A DNA stretch of 62,659 bases from Betaproteobacteria bacterium (GTDB lineage: Bacteria; Pseudomonadota; Gammaproteobacteria; Burkholderiales; SG8-41), in the NCBI GenBank assembly GCA_023266235.1, contig JAHFRL010000012.1:1-62659 (forward strand), written 5' to 3'. Every line of letters starts with the position of its first letter. Within the stretch, counting starts at the first letter, position 1. A model generated the notes under the pieces. That model worked only from the letters and a program-made list of their open reading frames with translations. It was not told the origin of the DNA and ran no database searches. Below are positions 53,492 to 62,659 of the stretch, one piece after another. Both the position numbers and the translations under genes were made by a program.

Positions 53492-53953
53492 ATGCTGCGC
53501 CACCCGGCGCACGTGATCGCGCTCGGCGGTGGCGCCGGGCTGGTGCCGGGCGCCCCGGGAACGGCTGGGACGCTGTTGGCGTTCCCGCTGTATTGGGTGC
53601 TCGCGTCATTTTGCGTGACCCTGACCTTGCTGACGCTGATCGCGCTGGGTTTCGCGCTCGGCGTATGGGCGTGCGGGCGCACCGGACGCGCGCTCGGCGT
53701 CGCCGACCACGGCGCCATGGTGTGGGATGAAATCATCGCGTTCATGCTGGTGCTGGTGTTCACGCCCGCAGGCCTGTTATGGCAGGCCTGCGCGTTCCTG
53801 CTGTTCCGCATGTTTGATATCCTCAAACCGCCGCCGATCCGTTATTACGACCGCAAGCTGCACGGCGGCTTCGGTGTCATGTTCGACGATCTGCTCGCAG
53901 CGTTTTATACGCTGCTCGTGCTCGCGGTTGCCAGGATGCTGATTGCAGGATGA
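53492..53953 (+). CDS. pgpA: Phosphatidylglycerophosphatase A
   Basis: The membrane enzyme dephosphorylates phosphatidylglycerophosphate. LRHPAHVIALGGGAGLVPGA, APGTAGTLLAFPLYW, MVWDEIIAFMLVLVF and FDILKPPPIRYYDR with DDLLAAFYTLL are typical. The first ATG after thiL is 53492 (153 residues), but it has no ribosome site. A GGAGG at 53440-53444 sits five to eight bases before ATC (53450) and ATT (53453); an ATT start would give 166 residues, the usual length. An in-frame ATG at 53414 would overlap thiL by 50 bases. The true start is unresolved. Confidence 0.9.
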   Translation: MLRHPAHVIALGGGAGLVPGAPGTAGTLLAFPLYWVLASFCVTLTLLTLIALGFALGVWACGRTGRALGVADHGAMVWDEIIAFMLVLVFTPAGLLWQACAFLLFRMFDILKPPPIRYYDRKLHGGFGVMFDDLLAAFYTLLVLAVARMLIAG

Positions 53954-53956
53954 AAC

Positions 53957-54460
53957 ATGGCCGATAATCGTTTGTATCAACTCGCTGAACGGGTCGGCGA
54001 GGCGCTGAAATCGCGCGCGCTGACGCTGGTCACCGCCGAATCCTGTACCGGCGGCTGGGTCGGCGAGGCGGTGACCATGGTGCCAGGCAGCTCCGACTGG
54101 TACGAGCGCGGTTTCATCACCTACACCTATATTTCGAAACGCGAAATGCTCGGCGTAAAAACGCAGACGCTGGAGCAGCGCGGTGCGGTATCGGAGCAGA
54201 CGGTGAAAGAGATGGTGACAGGCGCGCTTGCCGCGAGCCATGCGCAGGTCGCGGTTGCGGTGAGCGGTGTCGCCGGGCCGGCGGGCGGCATGCCCGGCAA
54301 GCCGGTCGGCACGGTGTGCCTCGCATGGGCGCTCAAGAATGGCGAGCCGATTGCCGAAACCCGGCATTATGCAGGCGACCGCGAAGCGGTGCGCAGGCAG
54401 GCGGTCGAGCGCGCGCTGGCCGGCGTGCTCGAGCTGCTCCGGGTAGTACCAAAGTCATAG
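53957..54460 (+). CDS. pncC: Nicotinamide-nucleotide amidase (CinA C-terminal family)
   Basis: The 167-residue protein deamidates nicotinamide mononucleotide in NAD salvage. The catalytic segment LVTAESCTGGWVGEAVTMVP and GSSDWYERGFITYT, followed by VSGVAGPAGGMPGKPVGTV, define the family. It is the stand-alone form without the N-terminal CinA domain. It starts three bases after pgpA and precedes recA, as in many proteobacteria. Confidence 0.95.
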   Translation: MADNRLYQLAERVGEALKSRALTLVTAESCTGGWVGEAVTMVPGSSDWYERGFITYTYISKREMLGVKTQTLEQRGAVSEQTVKEMVTGALAASHAQVAVAVSGVAGPAGGMPGKPVGTVCLAWALKNGEPIAETRHYAGDREAVRRQAVERALAGVLELLRVVPKS

Positions 54461-54531
54461 TCGTCATCCGCAGTACGCGCCAGGCGTTATCCCTCCTGTG
54501 AGAGGACTGTGAGATAATCCGGGAGGTATTT

Positions 54532-55572
<1,041 letters not shown>

Positions 55573-56009
55573 AACCGGGCGCAGCCTGCGCGCACGGGCG
55601 CTCGCGATGCTCGCGCGGCGCGAGTATTCACGGCTGGAGCTCGAGCGCAAGCTTGCGCCACTCACTGAAAATCCGGACGAGATTCCGCAACTACTCGATG
55701 ATTTCGAGCGCCGCGGCTGGCTGTCGGAGAGCCGCGTGGTCGAGCAGGTGCTGGCGTCGCGCCGCCGCCGTTTCGGCGCCCAGCGCATCGCGCACGAGTT
55801 GCGCGAGAAAGGCGTTTCGGAATCCGCGGTCGCCGGCGCGCAACAGCAATTGAAAGACGGCGAACTCGACGCCGCGCGCGTGGTCTGGCGGAAGAAATTC
55901 GACCGGCCGCCGCGCAACGCCAACGAACGTGCGCGGCAGGTCAGGTTCATGCAGAGCCGCGGCTTCGCGCTGGAAACGGTGTTACGGATTATCAAACACG
56001 GTGGAGATG

Positions 56010-56366
56010 ATGACTAAGCGTTGTGCCCCGTTATTGATGGCGTTGCTCGCGGCGGCGCTGCTTGCGGGCTGCGATTATTTGCCATTCGGCTACACCCCGA
56101 TCAAGGCCATCGTGGCCGCGCCGACAAGCTTCGAAGGCAAGGAAGTCAAGTTGAAGGGCAGGGTGAAGGATATTACCAAACTGCCGATCGTGGATTTAAA
56201 ATCGTTTATGCTGCAGGACGGCACAGGCGAGATATCGGTGACGACACGAGGCAATCTTCCGGCGGTCAGCGACAACGTGGCGCTGAAAGGTACAGTAACG
56301 AGCATGGCCATCATCGGCGGGCAGTCGATGGGCTTGCACGTCAAGGAAATCAAGCGCTTGCCGTAG
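56010..56366 (+). CDS. Predicted lipoprotein with OB-fold-like domain
   Basis: The 118-residue protein has a lipoprotein signal with lipobox LLAG-C (LMALLAAALLAGCDYLPFG) and a single beta-rich domain. FEGKEVKLKGRVKDITKLP, SFMLQDGTGEISVTTRGNLP and DNVALKGTVTSMAIIGGQ look like the cytochrome c maturation/YgiW-type OB-fold. Two ATGs adjoin GGTGGAG; the second (56010) has the better spacing. It overlaps the recX end slightly and precedes alaS. Function is unknown. Confidence 0.75.
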   Translation: MTKRCAPLLMALLAAALLAGCDYLPFGYTPIKAIVAAPTSFEGKEVKLKGRVKDITKLPIVDLKSFMLQDGTGEISVTTRGNLPAVSDNVALKGTVTSMAIIGGQSMGLHVKEIKRLP

Positions 56367-59021
<2,655 letters not shown>

Positions 59022-59028
59022 GTTCGGG

Positions 59029-59095
59029 ATGTCGGGCCGCTGCGGCCGTTCCCGCAAACGGGACGGCGTCCAACGAGTCCCGGCCGCCCCGACAT
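59029..59095. repeat. Nested inverted repeat between alaS and the cytochrome gene
   Basis: ATGTCGGG (59029-59036) pairs with CCCGACAT (59088-59095), enclosing TCCCG-CAAA-CGGGA (59050-59063). No T-run follows. It lies in the 149-base gap between converging genes and may help termination or be a relic of a structured RNA. Confidence 0.4.
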
Positions 59096-59170
59096 GGGAC
59101 AAGCGGGGGGCGAACCGGGCAAGCTTCCGTCCGCACTGGCAAATGATGCGTCCACCGGCCGTCGCCCAGA

Positions 59171-59983
59171 TTACTTGGCTCCGGCGAGCTGCTTGAGCGT
59201 GAACGTGTAGCTCACGTTGTCGAGCGGCTTGTGGCAGGCGAGGCACTCGGCCTGGTTCACGCCAGGCCGAAGCTGTTTGTCGGGTGTGAAGACCGCGTAG
59301 TTCCAGTCCGCGTTGCGAAGCATGTCGGGGATGTCCTTGCCCCAGCCTGCTTCGCGCGCCATCGCCGTGTAGGCGACCAGTTTGTCGGCCATGTAGAAGC
59401 CGTCGCCGCCCATCACCGGCTTGCCGCCGGTGTCGAGTTTCGCCGCATACACTTCGGCGAACAGCACCGAGCCGTCCGGCAGCGGCTTGCCCGCCTTCGC
59501 CGCCGCCACCGCGGCCTTGTTGGCGTAGTAGTAACGCACCTGCTTGGTCGCCGGGAAGCTGATCGTGTGGTACTTCGTGAACGATTCCTTGTAGCCTTCG
59601 GGGAAGGTCACGCCGGTCTTCACGACGTTCGGCAGCAACGCGGACTTGGCGCCCGTCGCCGCGCCGGGCTGCGAGGCAAAGTACGCCGCAACGTTGGCAA
59701 TGTCCTCGGTGCCGAGCTGAGCCGCGATCGCATTCATGATAGCCGTCGGACTCGTCGGGGCCTGTTGCTTGCGCGTGCCGTCCTTGAACGCCTTCAGTTG
59801 CGCCTCGAGGTAGCCCGCCCGCTGAGCGGCGAGATTGGGGATGGTATCGCTCACGCTCACCCCGTTTGCGCCGTGGCATGCCGCGCACACGGTGGCGACC
59901 TTGGCTTTACCGGCCTCGACATCCGCGGCTTGCGCGACCGGCGCGACGGCCAGAACGATGGACAATCCGAGCACTTTTTTCAC
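59171..59983 (-). CDS. Cytochrome c fused to a cytochrome P460-type domain
   Basis: The 270-residue periplasmic protein starts at a GTG (59983) behind AAGGAG. A signal peptide (VLGLSIVLAVAPVAQAA) is followed by a class I cytochrome c domain with heme motif CAACH in VATVCAACHGANGVS. From about residue 120 a P460-like domain runs (FPEGYKESFTKYHTISFPA, KQVRYYYANK, MGGDGFYMADKLVAY) and ends with a second heme motif CLACH. P460 proteins oxidise hydroxylamine or bind nitric oxide with a lysine-crosslinked heme. The fusion suggests an internal electron partner. The physiological donor is not known. Confidence 0.82.
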   Translation of the reverse strand: MKKVLGLSIVLAVAPVAQAADVEAGKAKVATVCAACHGANGVSVSDTIPNLAAQRAGYLEAQLKAFKDGTRKQQAPTSPTAIMNAIAAQLGTEDIANVAAYFASQPGAATGAKSALLPNVVKTGVTFPEGYKESFTKYHTISFPATKQVRYYYANKAAVAAAKAGKPLPDGSVLFAEVYAAKLDTGGKPVMGGDGFYMADKLVAYTAMAREAGWGKDIPDMLRNADWNYAVFTPDKQLRPGVNQAECLACHKPLDNVSYTFTLKQLAGAK

Positions 59984-60105
59984 GGTCTTCTCCTTTGGCA
60001 GATGGCGGGGGCAGCCATCGGTGTTTTTAACAGAAAAGTTAACACTTTCCGGGGCAGGATTATTCCGGCCCTGCAAGATTTACAGCCAGCGCGCGGCCGC
60101 CAGGG

Positions 60106-61347
60106 TTATTTCTCCGGTCCGGCGTAGACGCCCGCCGTATCAGGAAACATGCACTTGACGATCTTGAACTTGGAGATATCCACCGTCGCGTCCATGTGCA
60201 GAAAAACCGCGGCGTCGCGCAGATGCTTTTCGATGCCGAAGTCGAGCATGATGCCGTTGCCGCCGTGCAGTTCCACGGCGTGCTGGGTCACCTTGAATAC
60301 TTCCTCCGAGGCGAACAGCTTGGCCATGTTGACAAGCTGCTCGGCGTCCGGCGCGCCCTCATCGACCGCGCGCGAGGCCTCGTTGAGCAGCGCGCGCACG
60401 GCGCATATCTTGGTGGCCATCTCGGCGAGCCGGATCGCGACCGCCTGGTGCTTGATGAGGGGGCGGCCGCCCTGCACGTAGTTCTGCACGTACTCGGCGG
60501 TTTTCTCGAACGCGGCGACGGCGATGCCGAGGTTTTTCGATGCCTGGATGATCTTGCCGGGGCGGAAATAGACGCCCGCCTTGGTAAGCGCCGTGTTCTC
60601 GACCAGGCAGTGGTCCTGCGGCACCGCGCAGTCCTCGAACACGATCTCGCCGTTGTTCATGAAGCGCCCGCCGAGGGTCTCGTTGCAACGCGCGACCGTG
60701 AGTCCCGGCGTGTCGCGCGGCACCAGGAAGCTCGAGGTGCCCTTGGTCATGCCCGCGCCGGGCTTGGTGGTGGCGTAGACGACGTAGAGCTTGGCGTCGT
60801 AGCCGTTGCTGATGAACTGCTTGCGGCCGTTGATCACCCACTGGTCGCCTTTGCGCTCGGCCCTGGTGTGCATCATCGCCTCGGGCACGTCGTACGGCAG
60901 CCAGCGGTCGGAAGCGCCGCGGGGTTCGGTCAGGCAGTGCGCCAGCAGGAAGGAGGGATCCTCGACGATCCGCGGAAACCATTTCTCCTGCAGGTGGCGC
61001 GGCGCGACGTTGCGCAGCAGTACAGAAACCTTCCAGATCTGCACCAGCTTGTCGGAGAGCCCCGCGTCGCCGCGCGAGATCTCCTCTGAAATCATCGCGA
61101 AGGTCTGTACCTCGGTCCTGGGATCGAGCGGCGTGCCGCCGAATTCTTCCGGGATGCCGAGGGTGCGGATGCCGATCTTGTGCGCCTGCTCGAGGATTTC
61201 GCGCGGCAGGCGGCCTTCCGGATTCATGTCCCATTCGCGCTGCCAGTTCTGGCGGATGAAGGGGGTGACGAAATCGTTGACGAAGGCGCGGCAGGCATCG
61301 CGCATCATGCGCTGTTCTTCGGACAGCCCGCGATTGTTGTAAATCAT
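60106..61347 (-). CDS. Acyl-CoA dehydrogenase-family flavoprotein
   Basis: The 413-residue protein has the helical N-terminal, beta middle (AHCLTEPRGASDRWLPYDVP, GTSSFLVPRDTPGLTVA) and helical C-terminal (VELHGGNGIMLDFGIEKHLRD) domains of FAD-dependent acyl-CoA dehydrogenases. AAGGAAC precedes the ATG. The usual catalytic Glu in the IYEGT segment reads HMDATVDI here, so Asp replaces Glu. That may indicate altered substrate or weak activity. No other beta-oxidation genes adjoin it. Confidence 0.9.
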   Translation of the reverse strand: MIYNNRGLSEEQRMMRDACRAFVNDFVTPFIRQNWQREWDMNPEGRLPREILEQAHKIGIRTLGIPEEFGGTPLDPRTEVQTFAMISEEISRGDAGLSDKLVQIWKVSVLLRNVAPRHLQEKWFPRIVEDPSFLLAHCLTEPRGASDRWLPYDVPEAMMHTRAERKGDQWVINGRKQFISNGYDAKLYVVYATTKPGAGMTKGTSSFLVPRDTPGLTVARCNETLGGRFMNNGEIVFEDCAVPQDHCLVENTALTKAGVYFRPGKIIQASKNLGIAVAAFEKTAEYVQNYVQGGRPLIKHQAVAIRLAEMATKICAVRALLNEASRAVDEGAPDAEQLVNMAKLFASEEVFKVTQHAVELHGGNGIMLDFGIEKHLRDAAVFLHMDATVDISKFKIVKCMFPDTAGVYAGPEK

Positions 61348-61552
61348 GATTCGTGTTCCTTTTTTGGTGTTGAGGCAGGGACTGGTCCTGGTCCCGAAGA
61401 TATCAGAAAAAGCCGGCCGCTGTCAGTAGTCTACCGTCCGTCCTGCGTCCGGCTTCAGGCACGAGGCGATGGTTGCGTTCGTGGCGCAAACCGGCCAGAA
61501 TTACCCGGGACAGCAGTGGTTCGCACAAATAAATCCACCGAGGAGAAATGGC

Positions 61553-62542
61553 ATGAAGTTCAAGGTAGTCCTGCAGGTTGCTCTGATGTTTGCCGCTTCC
61601 CTCGCTCTTCCATCGGCGCACGCCGCAGCTGCGGACATTGCCGGGGATTATCCCAACCGTCCGGTGCGCATGCTCGTGCCCAACGCTCCCGGAAGTTCGG
61701 TCGATACTTTGAGCCGCATCGTCGCCGCGAAACTCGGTGAGGTGCTCGGCCAGCAGGCGGTGGTGGACAACCGCGCCGGCGCGGGCGGCGTGATTGGCAT
61801 GGAGATCGCCAAGACTGCCACGCCAGACGGCTATACGATGATCAGCGCAACCACGGCGGCCTCGACGGTTGCCGTGCTGCTCCAGAAGAACCCCACCTAC
61901 GACCCGGTGAAGGACTATGACTACGTTGCGCAGTTCGCGGAGACGCCTAATGTGCTGGTGGTCAATCCCTCGCTGCCGGTCAAGTCCGTGAGAGAACTTA
62001 TCGACTACTGCAAGGGCAAGCAGGGACAGGTCAACATGGCCTCCGCGGGCGCCGGCTCGCAAAGCCATCTCTCAGGCGCGTACTTCATGCAGGCCGGCAA
62101 CTTCCAGTCGCTGCACGTGCCATACAAGGGCGGTGGCGCGTCGGTCGCCTCGGTCATCGCCGGGGAGTCGCATTGGACTCTCACGCCGGCGCCGGCGGTG
62201 ATGTCGCACGTCAACTCCGGACGCCTCCGCGCGATCGGGCACAGCTTACCCAAGCCCTCGCCGCTGCTGCCCAACATTCCGCCGATCGCCGGCACCGTGC
62301 CGGGCTTCGACTACAGCGGGTGGCAGGGCTTCTTCGTTCCGAAAGGAACGCCGAAGGCAATCACGGATAAGCTGCGGGCGGCGGTAATAAAGACAATGGA
62401 ACAGCCCGACGTGAAGAAGGCGTTTGCCTTCCAGGCGACGGAGATCGTCATCAGAGGCCCCGCAGAATTCCGCAAGGTAGTGCAGGAAGCGATGGTCAAG
62501 AACGCCCAGGTGGTGAAAGCGGTCGGTCTCAAGGCTTACTAG
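61553..62542 (+). CDS. Bug/TctC-family periplasmic solute-binding protein (orphan receptor 4)
   Basis: The 329-residue receptor has a signal peptide (KFKVVLQVALMFAASLALPS, ending HAAAAD), the opening YPNRPVRMLVPNAPGSSVDT, the block NRAGAGGVIGMEIAKTATPDGYT and VNPSLPVKSVRELIDYCKGK. GAGGAG lies seven bases before the ATG at 61553. It diverges from the acyl-CoA dehydrogenase gene. Its TAG stop is only six bases from the stop of an IS transposase on the other strand, so the end may have been trimmed by the insertion. Confidence 0.92.
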   Translation: MKFKVVLQVALMFAASLALPSAHAAAADIAGDYPNRPVRMLVPNAPGSSVDTLSRIVAAKLGEVLGQQAVVDNRAGAGGVIGMEIAKTATPDGYTMISATTAASTVAVLLQKNPTYDPVKDYDYVAQFAETPNVLVVNPSLPVKSVRELIDYCKGKQGQVNMASAGAGSQSHLSGAYFMQAGNFQSLHVPYKGGGASVASVIAGESHWTLTPAPAVMSHVNSGRLRAIGHSLPKPSPLLPNIPPIAGTVPGFDYSGWQGFFVPKGTPKAITDKLRAAVIKTMEQPDVKKAFAFQATEIVIRGPAEFRKVVQEAMVKNAQVVKAVGLKAY

Positions 62543-62548
62543 AGCCTG

Positions 62549-62659
62549 TTATGAACTTGAGATGAATGGAATGATTCGATGGAGCATGAGGCAGGCAAAG
62601 GCGAGGTAATGGAATCCGGCAAGGGTTTGCGCCAAGCGCTCGTAGTCACGCGCCAGACG
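62549..62659 (-). mobile_element. C-terminus of an IS4/IS5-type transposase, cut by the window edge
   Basis: The 36 visible codons end in TAA (62551-62549) and include RLARDYERLAQTLAGFHYLA followed by a hydrophobic stretch ending HRIIPFISSS. This RDYER-x5-LxGxH pattern is typical of the C-terminal end of IS5/IS4-family DDE transposases. GAGCCTGTTATGAAC next to the receptor's stop probably belongs to the element's terminal inverted repeat. The catalytic residues lie beyond the window. Confidence 0.75.

Noticed and set aside
54461..54531. A LexA box before recA built from CTGT and CTGT
   Set aside because: The two elements are direct, not inverted, so they do not form the CTGT-N8-ACAG palindrome.

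Overview
The window reads as the chromosome of a GC-rich, metabolically versatile betaproteobacterium of the Burkholderiales/Rhodocyclales type. Two things point there. One is the conserved housekeeping order glyA-nrdR-ribD-ribE-ribB(A)-ribH-nusB-thiL-pgpA-pncC-recA-recX-alaS at 46.7-59.0 kb. The other is four orphan Bug/TctC-type periplasmic receptors, a protein family greatly expanded in soil Betaproteobacteria. No rRNA, tRNA or CRISPR array is visible, and no stretch over 300 bases lacks a gene.

Layout. 0-9.5 kb: the start of a tyrosine recombinase at the left edge, then small catabolic clusters: Bug receptor, Asp/Glu racemase-like and isopropylmalate/tartrate dehydrogenase-like genes (minus); Bug receptor and Gfo/Idh/MocA oxidoreductase (plus); TPP enzyme, ornithine cyclodeaminase-like enzyme and TylF-like methyltransferase (minus); AhpD-like protein. 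9.6-14.9 kb: an exported caspase-like peptidase, a type III CoA-transferase, a Rieske oxygenase and a LysR regulator. 15.0-19.6 kb: a complete branched-chain-amino-acid-type ABC importer (livG-F-H-M and binding protein). 19.7-23.2 kb: the glutathione-dependent formaldehyde pathway (class III alcohol dehydrogenase, Gfa, S-formylglutathione hydrolase), then a hemerythrin protein. 23.3-29.3 kb: a plus-strand run of Bug receptor, MmgE/PrpD, polysaccharide-deacetylase-like, epimerase and amidase genes. 29.4-36.5 kb: a small membrane protein, a MESH1-like HD hydrolase, a membrane-anchored Mrr-like protein, a second CoA-transferase, a nitrate/sulfonate-type ABC importer and a UMF1-type transporter. 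36.6-42.7 kb: a PilZ-like protein, an esterase, mog, darP, pmbA and a short MetE-like methyltransferase. 42.8-46.4 kb: a TRAP transporter whose binding protein and permeases converge on one terminator. 46.7-59.0 kb: the housekeeping block. 59.2 kb to the end: a cytochrome c-P460 fusion, an acyl-CoA dehydrogenase, a fourth Bug receptor, and the C-terminus of an IS transposase at the right edge.

How the parts fit. The accessory half is dominated by uptake systems paired with CoA-transferases, amidohydrolases and oxidoreductases, which fits scavenging of organic acids, amides and aromatics. Formaldehyde released by O-demethylation, for example by the VanA-like Rieske enzyme, could feed the formaldehyde pathway; that link is inference. 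The block from glyA onward supports C1/folate, riboflavin, thiamine and NAD-salvage functions plus DNA repair.

The most unusual signals lie between genes. A repeat family carrying stop codons in all three frames plus a stable hairpin sits at the 3' ends of several genes. A MITE-like inverted repeat has been absorbed into the C-terminus of a deacetylase. Two short gene fossils are present, one of an ABC permease and one of a CoA-transferase. I found no unmistakable new multi-gene system; the findings are graded accordingly.
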